Positions 8,996 through 15,867 of a stretch of DNA of 64,000 nt are shown here, in pieces (positions within the stretch are counted from its first letter, which is position 1; each line of letters begins with the position of its first letter). Origin of the DNA: GCA-2688105 sp964499445 (GTDB lineage Bacteria; Chloroflexota; Dehalococcoidia; Dehalococcoidales; GCA-2688105); NCBI GenBank assembly GCA_964499445.1, contig CAZCLE010000001.1, positions 41,064 through 105,063 of the forward strand, given 5' to 3'. The position numbers and the translations under genes are program-made. A model generated the notes under the pieces. It worked only from the letters and a program-made list of their open reading frames with translations. It was not told where the DNA came from and made no database searches.

Positions 8996-10252
8996 ATGGA
9001 AGAGACTATAACAACCAAACCTACCCTAAAAAGCACCCTGCAGCGCTGGGAAGAAAGCATAGTAACCAGAGTTGCGGAATGGTTGCCACAGAGCGACACC
9101 AGGGGTGTGCGAAGCCCTCACTTGTGGATAATCACGGCTCTAATGGCACTTGGCACGGTCATTTACTATATAGACCAGACCCCCCTGGTTAGCGTGCCAC
9201 CATTTAATTACAGCTTTTTTACTAGTGTCCATGACCTGCATCGAACATTATTTTTCATTCCTATAATCTACGCGGCGCTGGTATTCAGGGTTCGGGGAAG
9301 CCTAATCGCTTCCTTCGTTTTTCTCGGCGTGGTGTTGCCACGTGCCCTGCTATTCTCCCCCTATCCCGACCCACTACTCAGGCCACTTCTCCTTGTCGCC
9401 TTGGCCACTTTTGTCACTCTGTTAATAGCGACACAGCTTAATCGAATTGAAAGGGAAAGAAAGGCTCGCGCTGAACTGAGCACAGCCTACCAGGAGCTTA
9501 GCGAATATGACCAGCGGCTGAGAGAAAGCCAGGAGCAACTAATCCAGGCTGAGAAACTGACCTCTCTGGGTCAGATGGCAGCCTCTATTGCTCATGAGGT
9601 TAATAATCCTCTGGCTGGCGTCCTCGTCTATACCCAATTGTTGGCTAAAAAGATAGCTGGTGACAAATTCTCCAAAGAGGTTGCTCTTGACTACCTATCG
9701 AAAATGGAACCGGAACTCACTCGCAGCACCAGGTTAATCCGAGGCCTTCTGGATTTCGCCCGACAGTCGCCCCCAACCCTCAGGGAGGTGAACCTCAACG
9801 AGGTCATTAACCGAGCCCTTGACCTCGCGGCTCATTCAGCTAAGCTACAGCATATCCAGATAATAAAAGAGCTCAACCCCTCCTTGCCTGAGCCCATGGC
9901 TGACTTTGACCAGCTTCAACAGGTCTGTGCCAACCTTATTATGAATGCTATCCAGGCAATGTCTGAAGGCGGCATGCTAACCCTCCGCACCTCAGTCGCT
10001 AACGATAGTCAGCTCAAGATAGAGGTTCAGGATACCGGTTGTGGCATTTCTCAGGAAAATATGCGCAAGCTGTTCACCCCCTTCTTCACCACTAAGGGAA
10101 AGGGAAAGGGGGTAGGTCTGGGTCTGGCGGTGGCCTATGGAATTATCCAGCGCCATAAAGGTAGAATAGGAGTGCAAAGTAAGGAGGGGGAGGGTACTAC
10201 CTTTACCATCTATCTACCATTGCACCATGAAGAACATGAAGAAAAAGGCTAA
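8996..10252 (+). CDS. Membrane-bound sensor histidine kinase
   Basis: 418 residues. The N-terminal 150 residues contain about four hydrophobic helices (near 45-62, 80-97, 102-120 and 127-148) with short loops, like the small 4-TM sensor modules of membrane kinases. A coiled linker (about 150-185) leads to HisKA with the phospho-accepting His near 200 in IAHEVNNP and an HATPase domain. The catalytic half is identical in DNA to that of the hydrogenase-like kinase, so both probably phosphorylate the same receivers. The start ATG is 17 bp after the previous stop; the 3' end overlaps the NtrC-type gene by 26 bp. The signal is unknown; a membrane or quinone/ion-gradient cue is a guess. Confidence 0.88.
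   Translation: MEETITTKPTLKSTLQRWEESIVTRVAEWLPQSDTRGVRSPHLWIITALMALGTVIYYIDQTPLVSVPPFNYSFFTSVHDLHRTLFFIPIIYAALVFRVRGSLIASFVFLGVVLPRALLFSPYPDPLLRPLLLVALATFVTLLIATQLNRIERERKARAELSTAYQELSEYDQRLRESQEQLIQAEKLTSLGQMAASIAHEVNNPLAGVLVYTQLLAKKIAGDKFSKEVALDYLSKMEPELTRSTRLIRGLLDFARQSPPTLREVNLNEVINRALDLAAHSAKLQHIQIIKELNPSLPEPMADFDQLQQVCANLIMNAIQAMSEGGMLTLRTSVANDSQLKIEVQDTGCGISQENMRKLFTPFFTTKGKGKGVGLGLAVAYGIIQRHKGRIGVQSKEGEGTTFTIYLPLHHEEHEEKG
9548..10156 (+). repeat. 609-bp perfect direct repeat, copy 2 (kinase module)
   Basis: Second copy of the kinase-encoding block described at 8275-8883. The copies diverge immediately 3' (CATCACGG versus CATAAAGG), although the encoded C-terminal ends remain similar, which suggests recent homogenisation of older paralogues rather than a wholly new duplication. 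Confidence 0.95.
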
Positions 10253-11597
10253 AATCCTAGTGGTTGATGATGAAGTCATTATCCGCGAGTCGCTCCGTGA
10301 CTGGCTCAGCGATGTCGGGCACCTAGTGCTTACCGCAGAGAACGGTCCCCAGGCTCTGGAGATTATCCAAAAGGAGAAACCAGCCGTCGCTATTGTTGAT
10401 TTGGTAATGCCCGGGATGGACGGGATTGAACTACTAAAGAGAGCCAGGGAAATATCGCCCAGCATTGAGGTGGTCATCATCACTGCCTATGGCAGTATCC
10501 CCACGGCTATTACTGCCATGAGGGAAGGCGCCTATGACTACATCGAGAAGCCCTTCTGCCCGGAAAAGGTAGAGCTGTTGATTGAGAAACTGGTGGAACA
10601 TCAACGGCTAATCGAGGAGAACATTTCCCTGCACCAGAAATTAGAGGAGCGCTACCAATTCCAGAATATCATTGCCAAGAGCCCCAAGATGCAGCAGGTA
10701 ATCGAGGTAATTAAGGTCGTCGCCAAGAGTAATGCTACGGTGTTGATTGTTGGTGAGAGTGGTACCGGTAAGGAACTTGTCGCCCGAGCCATCCACTCCC
10801 AGAGCTACCGTAAGGATAAGCCGTTTATCGCCGTCAGTTGCGCTGCTTTGCCGGAGACTCTCCTTGAGAGTGAGCTATTCGGACATGAGAAGGGCTCCTT
10901 TACCGGGGCTCATGCTCAACGGAGGGGGAAATTTGAAATCGCTAACAAAGGCTCCCTCTTCCTGGATGAGATTGGTGAGATGAGTGCCAATATCCAGGTT
11001 CACCTGCTCCGAGTCTTGGAGGAGAAGGAATTCACCAGAGTTGGCGGCAATGAGCTAGTTAAGGTCGATGTAAGGGTCATCTCAGCGACCAATAAGGACA
11101 TAAAAAGAGCCATAGCCAATGAGCAGTTTCGGGAGGACCTTTACTACCGACTCAACGTGGTTACTATTGAATTGCCACCGTTGAGAGAGAGGAAGGAGGA
11201 TATTCTCCTCTTAGCCCAGCACTTCCTAAAAAAGTTTGCTGTGGAAAATCAAAAGGAGATTACCAGCTTCTCTGCCGAGGCTACTGATTTTCTTTTGAAA
11301 TATGAGTGGCCGGGTAATGTCCGAGAACTGGAAAATGCTGTTGAAAGGGCGGTCATCTTAGCCAAAAATTCTTATATTGAGATTACTGACCTGCCCCAGG
11401 AAAGCTTAACATTGGCTCACTCATCTCCATCAGGGAAAAGCCTGGAAGAAATCGAGAAAAACCATATCCTGAATATACTCAACGAAACCGGTGGAAACTA
11501 TAGTAAAGCGGCTAGAATCATGGGGATTTCCAGAATGACGCTTTACAACAAGGTTAGGGCATATGGATTAGATGTAAATAAAATAGACAGTAACTGA
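10227..11597 (+). CDS. NtrC-family sigma-54-dependent response regulator
   Basis: 456 residues in the classical order. The receiver (about 9-125) has its phospho-acceptor Asp58 in VDLVMPG. The AAA+ domain (about 149-385) has Walker A GESGTGKE, the sigma-54-contacting loop as GSFTGA (GAFTGA family), Walker B LFLDEIGE and an arginine-rich sensor region. A Fis-type HTH (about 415-450) closes with GGNYSKAARIMGISRMTLYN. Such proteins remodel sigma-54 holoenzyme at -24/-12 promoters after phosphorylation. The partner sigma factor and two kinases are encoded directly upstream, and a consensus -24/-12 element lies about 80 bp downstream of its stop. The start could be the ATG at 10227 or the one at 10236; both fit. 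Confidence 0.93.
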   Translation: MKNMKKKAKILVVDDEVIIRESLRDWLSDVGHLVLTAENGPQALEIIQKEKPAVAIVDLVMPGMDGIELLKRAREISPSIEVVIITAYGSIPTAITAMREGAYDYIEKPFCPEKVELLIEKLVEHQRLIEENISLHQKLEERYQFQNIIAKSPKMQQVIEVIKVVAKSNATVLIVGESGTGKELVARAIHSQSYRKDKPFIAVSCAALPETLLESELFGHEKGSFTGAHAQRRGKFEIANKGSLFLDEIGEMSANIQVHLLRVLEEKEFTRVGGNELVKVDVRVISATNKDIKRAIANEQFREDLYYRLNVVTIELPPLRERKEDILLLAQHFLKKFAVENQKEITSFSAEATDFLLKYEWPGNVRELENAVERAVILAKNSYIEITDLPQESLTLAHSSPSGKSLEEIEKNHILNILNETGGNYSKAARIMGISRMTLYNKVRAYGLDVNKIDSN

Positions 11598-11640
11598 CTA
11601 ACTCTTTTACAATTAAAACTTCCGCTTAAAGCAAACATTT

Positions 11641-11676
11641 AGGCTATCCTGACCATTCAAGATAGCCTTTTCTTTT
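11641..11676 (+). terminator. Rho-independent terminator of the signalling operon
   Basis: Inverted repeat AGGCTATC (11641-11648) and GATAGCCT (11661-11668) with a 12-base loop, followed by a T-rich tract (TTTTCTTTT). It ends the operon beginning at 3660 and abuts the -24/-12 element that starts the next unit. Confidence 0.85.
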
Positions 11677-11691
11677 GGCAAGAAAATTGCA
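11676..11691 (+). promoter_or_regulatory. Sigma-54 (-24/-12) promoter
   Basis: The 16-base element TGGCAAGAAAATTGCA matches the sigma-54 consensus TGGCACG-N4-TTGCW at all core positions. GG is at 11677-11678 and GC at 11689-11690, exactly 12 bp apart. The predicted start of transcription is near 11702, just before a GGAGGTGAT at 11704-11712. It follows an operon encoding a sigma-54-like factor and its activator, so it is the best local target of that pair. Confidence 0.8.
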
Positions 11692-11767
11692 TCTAAATAG
11701 GGTGGAGGTGATAGAAATGGAAAAGCAGGCAGTCCTAAAGGAAGAGAAAATAGGAGGAGGTGGAAAG

Positions 11768-12796
11768 ATGAAACCGATATTGATAGTAGAGGATGAAGTC
11801 ATTATGAGAGAGTCTCTCCGAGATTGGCTGACTGACAGCGGTTATCACGTGGAGACTGCTGAGGAAGGAGAGGAAGCGTTAAAAACTATTGCCGAGCGGG
11901 ACTTTGGTGTTGTCATCCTTGACCTGAGGTTGCCGGGAAAGGACGGGATTGAGGTACTAAGAGAGGCCAAGGAGAAAAGACCGCAGCTTAAGGGAATCAT
12001 TATCACCGCTTATCCTTCGGTGCCGACAGCGGTAGAGGCGATGAAGGAGGGGGCTATTGATTATCTACCCAAACCCTTCGACCTTGATGACCTGGAAAAA
12101 TTAATCCAGGGCACTCTGGGACCGGTTCAGGTAGAGATAAGACCAAAGGCTGTTACTGAAGAAGCTGTGGCTGAACCACCTGTAGTAGAGGAGGCTAAGG
12201 TTGAGGAGGTCATAGCCGTAGCTCCGGAGGAAATCCCGGTTCACCTCAAGCAAGGCAAGGCTCACTTTGAGGCTTGTAACTACCGGGAGGCTCTTAAGGA
12301 GTTTGAGGCTGTCATCGCCGTGGCTCCGGGCAGCATTGAGACCCGTGTCTGGATACGAAAGACCCATGAAGCACTAACCAAGCCCAAGGTTGAGGGGGTA
12401 GTTGAAGGGGAAGCGGCTCCTGTCGCTGAGGAAGCCAAGCCAAAGGAGTGCCTGTGGATGAAGCTGGGGATGGTTTCTTACCGCATCTGCACCAATGACT
12501 ACAACTGTCTCACCTGCGAGTTTGACCAGACGATGCAGGAGAAGATGGCTAGTGGTGAAGCTCCAGAGCTTGATGCCGCACTGGAAAGATTTAAGGCACT
12601 ACCTGGAAATCAGAGGCTCTGCCGCTATGCCCTTAAGGGCGATGTCTCATACCGGATTTGCACCCGCCTCTTCCAGTGTGACACCTGCGAGTTTGGTCAA
12701 ATGATGGAGGATGCCCTCCAGCAGAAACTGGCTAAGCTGGCGACACGACGGGAGGCCCTGCTCAAAAAGGAGCAAAAAGCTGAAGCCAAAGCGTAA
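11768..12796 (+). CDS. Receiver-TPR protein with duplicated Cys motif
   Basis: 342 residues from the ATG at 11768 (RBS GGAGGAGGTGG); an in-frame ATG at 11717 with a very good GGAGGTGAT is an alternative giving 17 more residues. Residues 1-120 are a CheY receiver about 90% identical in DNA to the receiver of the gene at 3660. A Glu-rich linker and a TPR-like helical pair (about 153-200) follow. The C-terminus holds two copies of a motif SYRIC(T)-x6-CxTCEF(D/G)Q (about 237-254 and 292-310). Similar Cys motifs occur in regulators of anaerobic bacteria, but their ligand is not known to me. It has no DNA-binding or enzyme domain, so it is probably a phosphorylation-controlled adaptor or metal/redox-binding protein. 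It is preceded by a consensus sigma-54 promoter. Confidence 0.8.
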   Translation: MKPILIVEDEVIMRESLRDWLTDSGYHVETAEEGEEALKTIAERDFGVVILDLRLPGKDGIEVLREAKEKRPQLKGIIITAYPSVPTAVEAMKEGAIDYLPKPFDLDDLEKLIQGTLGPVQVEIRPKAVTEEAVAEPPVVEEAKVEEVIAVAPEEIPVHLKQGKAHFEACNYREALKEFEAVIAVAPGSIETRVWIRKTHEALTKPKVEGVVEGEAAPVAEEAKPKECLWMKLGMVSYRICTNDYNCLTCEFDQTMQEKMASGEAPELDAALERFKALPGNQRLCRYALKGDVSYRICTRLFQCDTCEFGQMMEDALQQKLAKLATRREALLKKEQKAEAKA

Positions 12797-12831
12797 ATAA
12801 AGCACCTTTGGACTGCGAAGATATAGCTAAG

Positions 12832-12868
12832 AAGATATACGCTCCAACAAGCGTATATCTTTTATTTC
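12832..12868 (+). terminator. Terminator after the receiver-TPR gene
   Basis: Perfect 11-base arms AAGATATACGC (12832-12842) and GCGTATATCTT (12851-12861) with an 8-base loop, followed by TTATTT. It lies 36 bp after the stop codon at 12796. Confidence 0.8.
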
Positions 12869-12899
12869 ATCCTGCCAGAAGGCTATCGGACGGAACCAA

Positions 12900-13031
12900 A
12901 GGGAATCACGTCCATTAGCATATCTGGGTGTTGAATCGATACCCGATAGGTGGAAAAACAAGCTTGAGAACAGACGGTATATAGAGGAGCTAGCCAAGAA
13001 GTTATGGATGGGATTCGTCAATAAGGGCTAG
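12900..13031 (+). pseudogene. Remnant of an unidentified gene, C-terminal fragment
   Basis: One frame ending at TAG 13029-13031 reads as a plausible protein tail (AYLGVESIPDRWKNKLENRR, then YIEELAKKLW). The pattern resembles the C-terminal end of ADP-ribosylglycohydrolase-type proteins, but the match is from memory and short. No start codon or upstream domain is present, so it is at best a relic. It abuts the DUF488 relic. Confidence 0.3.
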
Positions 13032-13234
13032 TATATTCGGCAAAGAAAGCACATTTTCTCTCTCGCTCTCCCCCCAGCAGTTTATCGAGCTACTCACCAG
13101 CCGTGGTGTGGAGGTGGTGGCGGACGTGAGGAGATTCCCTTACAGCATCTGAGTTCCAGATGAGGGTGAAGGAGCTGGAGAAAGTAGCTCAGGAGAGGAA
13201 GGTAGCCATCAATTGCGCTGAGCAATTCCTGTGA
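13030..13234 (+). pseudogene. Degraded DUF488-family gene
   Basis: Two pieces of a DUF488 protein remain. Frame 13030-13152 encodes SLSPQQFIELLTSRGVEVVA followed by DVRRFPYS, the typical N-terminus with VxDVRxxPxS, then a stop. Frame 13160-13234 encodes VKELEKVAQERKVAINCAEQ, the family's C-terminal segment ending at the CAE motif, then a stop. The roughly 60-80 residues normally between them are missing. It is a relic with an internal deletion, overlapping the tail of the convergent XRE gene. Confidence 0.65.
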
Positions 13235-13619
13235 CCATACACTTCAAGGCCAAGAGAATAAGGAGCACGGTGCGCTGTACCTCTAAGGGCTCCCGTGATA
13301 ATACCTCAGCTACATACGGGTCCAGTCTCCCAATGGGTGTCTTACCCTCAACCAGGGGGGAAGGTTGTGGGGGTAAGTAGCCAGCATAGGTAAATAGTTC
13401 ACCCTCATCGAAGCCCAAGGGATTAGCAATCTTGCGCAGAGTATAAGCCGATGGAAAGCGCTTTCCTCTTTCTATGCGACCGAGATGTGATGAGGATACA
13501 CCCGACATAGCACTAAGCTCCGTTAGTGTCAGTGGTATTATGACCCTTCGTTGTTTGAGCATTTTGCCTAGGTCATTCCTGTTATCTGCAGTCACTCTGG
13601 CTTCCCCTTGGAGCAACAT
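13209..13619 (-). CDS. XRE-family transcriptional regulator
   Basis: About 136 residues from the ATG at 13619 (preceded by GGTGA); an ATG at 13640 would add seven. Residues about 14-70 form a lambda-Cro/XRE helix-turn-helix (LGKMLKQRR, then LTELSAMSGVSSSHLGRIER and GKRFPSAYTLRKIANPLGFD). The C-terminal 60 residues contain a hydrophobic helix and no known domain. Its start overlaps the end of the other XRE gene (13582-13809), so the two are probably translated together. Such pairs often regulate themselves or nearby mobile DNA; the target here is unknown. Confidence 0.75.
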   Translation of the reverse strand: MLLQGEARVTADNRNDLGKMLKQRRVIIPLTLTELSAMSGVSSSHLGRIERGKRFPSAYTLRKIANPLGFDEGELFTYAGYLPPQPSPLVEGKTPIGRLDPYVAEVLSREPLEVQRTVLLILLALKCMVTGIAQRN

Positions 13620-13809
13620 AAAAAAGGTCACCAAGCTCATATTCGGGAAAGGCTCTTATTGCCCCGACGATGAACTTTTGGTTTATGGAGCGCTTACCTT
13701 CTCTCACCCGGCAGACCTGGCTTACCGATATTCCCATAGCTCGAGCTAACTCAGATAAGCTCCCATACTTCCCATTGCAGAACTCAAAGACCTTTGTTTC
13801 TAGCTTCAT
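13582..13809 (-). CDS. Small XRE-type HTH protein
   Basis: About 75 residues from the ATG at 13809 (AGGAGG five bases before it; a GTG at 13815 would sit inside the RBS). A helix-turn-helix occupies most of it (YGSLSELARAMGISVSQVCR, then VREGKRSINQKFIVGAIRAF). No second domain. It is the first gene of a two-gene minus-strand unit with the XRE gene that overlaps its 3' end. Function beyond DNA binding cannot be told. Confidence 0.7.
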   Translation of the reverse strand: MKLETKVFEFCNGKYGSLSELARAMGISVSQVCRVREGKRSINQKFIVGAIRAFPEYELGDLFYVAPRGSQSDCR

Positions 13810-13932
13810 AACCACCTCCTGAGCTATACCTTTAACCTTCTGCCATAAACATAACCTCCCCTCCGTAGCCCCTTCCTCACTGAGCCCAGAGCCAGGACTG
13901 AAACAGACGGTAAATCTAACCCCCGACAGGGG

Positions 13933-14076
13933 CTACCACTTACCAATCCTGAATACCTTGCCTCCACAGACTGGGCAGACCCCTTTCAATCCTAACCTAC
14001 CGTTCTTTAAGGGGACCCGCTCAGCATTTTTGATTTCCCTCCTGACCTTACACCTTAAACAATATGCTTGTGCCAT
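13933..14076 (-). CDS. DUF5679-like small zinc-ribbon protein
   Basis: A 47-residue gene with two CxxC pairs: YCLRCKVRREIKNAE near the N-terminus and GVCPVCGGKVFRIGKW at the C-terminus. It is closely similar to the small gene at 56130-56270 in length, cysteine spacing and sequence. The four cysteines should bind zinc. The family is of unknown function; size and basic character would suit nucleic-acid or ribosome binding. It lies 124 bp upstream of the XRE pair on the same strand. Confidence 0.75.
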   Translation of the reverse strand: MAQAYCLRCKVRREIKNAERVPLKNGRLGLKGVCPVCGGKVFRIGKW

Positions 14077-14314
14077 TTGACTCCCCTTTGCCCCTTAGAA
14101 GCTTTTGCCAAACTCTTATTGCCAACTGATAGCAGGTCCTCTACTATGTAATACCAGACAAAAACTCACTTTGCCACTTGTCCACCACTAGCTCTCGCTT
14201 TAAAAAATCCTAAATGAAAATATACTATAGGCCAACGGAAATATCAACTAATAGTTGAGATGTTGCTCACCATATCTACTTCCTGCTCTACTATAATATA
14301 GAAAGGTAAAGTAA

Positions 14315-14629
14315 ATGAACCTAGGACAAAGAATTAGAGAAAGAAGGCAAATCTTGAAAATTACCCAGCAAGAGCTGGCGGAAGCTCTTGGGGTGACGCC
14401 ACAACACATTTCAGCTATGGAGCAAGGTAAACGAGCTCCCTCTTTGCCTTCTCTTGTCAAATTGGCTGAAGAACTGGGAGCAACTGTGGACTACCTTGTG
14501 ACAGGTAAAGAAGGGGTTATCACAGATACAATACCGGCAATTAAGGCTGATAAAAGCCTGAACCTTGATGTAAAGAGAGCGCTGATAGCCCTGGTAAAGG
14601 CGCTCTGTAAAGCTACCGTAAATGACTGA
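14315..14629 (+). CDS. XRE-family transcriptional regulator
   Basis: 104 residues. The N-terminal 65 residues are a standard XRE/Cro helix-turn-helix (LGQRIRERRQILKITQQELA, then EALGVTPQHISAMEQGKRAP). The C-terminal 35 residues are a Lys/Leu-rich tail probably used for dimerisation. No metal or ligand domain. It stands alone between the small zinc-ribbon gene and the hydrolase region, in a stretch of small regulators and relics that looks like a degraded accessory locus. Confidence 0.82.
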   Translation: MNLGQRIRERRQILKITQQELAEALGVTPQHISAMEQGKRAPSLPSLVKLAEELGATVDYLVTGKEGVITDTIPAIKADKSLNLDVKRALIALVKALCKATVND

Positions 14630-14651
14630 ATCTGTCCCATCCCCATTTCGT

Positions 14652-14817
14652 TTAGTAATCATCGCCGAGCAGGTGAATATTGCCCAGCCTTACATTTTTT
14701 AGTCCGTGTGCCCTCGCCTCAGCCAGACACTCCCGGGCATGCCGCTCGGAGGTAAGCGGTAAATCGTTCATCATAAACTGGGGGGAGAAGGCAAGGAGGG
14801 CATAAGGAATGTCAGGG
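14652..14817 (-). pseudogene. C-terminal remnant of a radical SAM protein
   Basis: The minus-strand frame reads SPDIPYALLAFSPQFMMNDL, then PLTSERHARECLAEARAHG and LKNVRLGNIHLL before a stop. This resembles the C-terminal end of pyruvate-formate-lyase-activase-like radical SAM proteins, where a lost upstream part would hold the CxxxCxxC cluster motif. No start codon or catalytic portion is present; the neighbouring hydrolase ends exactly where the fragment begins. Confidence 0.5.
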
Positions 14818-15681
14818 CTAAGAGAGAAAATCAAGAGCAATCCGGTTAAACCTTTCTGGTTCTTCGTCATGCGGCTCATGTGCCGATTTCTCGAAGACCT
14901 CTGTTCTCGAGCCCTTTAAGATGTGGTGTATTTCTTGTCCAAGTCTGACTGGAATACCTTTGTCATGATATCCCCAGACAATCAAGGTGGGAACTCCCAT
15001 TTCTCCCAGATGGTGAATTTCATCGCGCAGTGTATGAAAGAACTTCAAGCGTATGATTCTGAGAAATGCCTCATTACTTCCTTTGATTTTTTGTGACCAG
15101 GTAAGACCGTCAAAATACTCTTGCGTGATCTCTTTTCGGTAAAGATAAACCTTCTTAACGATTAACTTGCGAATCAGATTGGTTGGAAGACTGAGCACCA
15201 ATTCACCCAACCCGGGTAAAGCCACTATCTGCTGGGTTGGCACCGGTCTATGAGGCATTCCAGCAGCACAGACCAGAATAATCGATTTTACTCTATCTCT
15301 ATACTCTGCGGTGAATTTGATAATGGTACCACCACCCATTGACTGCCCGATAAGGGAAGCCCTTTCTATATTCAAAGCATTCATAAAGGAGAGCAATTGT
15401 TGGGCGTAGAGCGGATAACCATAATTCAATAGCTCACGAGTGCTATAACCACAACCCCATAAGTCAAGAGCATAGATTTTGAACTTGGCAGCTAAGGTAT
15501 CTATGTTGTTATGCCATGAGTAGCTATCGGAACCAAAGCCGTGCAACAGGATCACTGGCTCACCTTCTCCCTTTTCTATATAGTGGGTTTGATGTCCAGT
15601 AAGGTTGATGAACTTACCTGGAGCATATTTCTTCGCCCACTCATCCAAAGATTGACTATTCCACGGTATAAATTCGCCCAT
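14818..15681 (-). CDS. Alpha/beta-fold hydrolase
   Basis: 287 residues from the ATG at 15681, preceded by GGGGG; a TTG at 15687 is an alternative. The complete catalytic set is visible: oxyanion loop HGFGSD near 50, nucleophile Ser in GQSMGGG near 115, acid Asp in WGYHDKGIP near 240, and His in SAHEPHDEEPERFN near 267. A helical cap lies between about 145 and 215. There is no signal peptide, so it acts in the cytoplasm. Relatives include esterases, epoxide hydrolases and C-C bond hydrolases; the substrate cannot be inferred. It is transcribed away from the AcnX operon, with which it shares a 180-bp divergent intergenic region. Confidence 0.85.
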   Translation of the reverse strand: MGEFIPWNSQSLDEWAKKYAPGKFINLTGHQTHYIEKGEGEPVILLHGFGSDSYSWHNNIDTLAAKFKIYALDLWGCGYSTRELLNYGYPLYAQQLLSFMNALNIERASLIGQSMGGGTIIKFTAEYRDRVKSIILVCAAGMPHRPVPTQQIVALPGLGELVLSLPTNLIRKLIVKKVYLYRKEITQEYFDGLTWSQKIKGSNEAFLRIIRLKFFHTLRDEIHHLGEMGVPTLIVWGYHDKGIPVRLGQEIHHILKGSRTEVFEKSAHEPHDEEPERFNRIALDFLS

Positions 15682-15736
15682 TCTCAACCCCCTTTCCTAA
15701 TATTACTGTCAACAACTCTAATATAACCCAAGCTAA

Positions 15737-15797
15737 TTGCAAATTAATAGCCCTATTAGGTATACTGACCATCAAAGTAACACCGGGTATAATGCAC
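15737..15797 (+). promoter_or_regulatory. Candidate promoters with operator-like palindrome for the AcnX operon
   Basis: Two sigma-70-like arrangements lie upstream of 15868: TTGCAA (15737-15742) and TATACT (15761-15766) with an 18-bp spacer, and CTGACC (15765-15770) and TATAAT (15788-15793) with a 17-bp spacer. The second -10 sits inside an inverted repeat CGGGT-N7-ACCCG, a possible operator. An AGGAGG RBS lies before the ATG at 15868. Confidence 0.45.
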
Positions 15798-15867
15798 CCG
15801 AAACACTTTTCTCTGATACTGCTAGCGGGAAAGACAACCAAAGTGAAACTCTGAGGAGGTAAGTAAT

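Noticed and set aside
11675..11767. TTG start at 11675 for the receiver-TPR protein
   Set aside because: It would lie inside the sigma-54 promoter and before the transcription start; ATG 11768 (or 11717) has a strong RBS.
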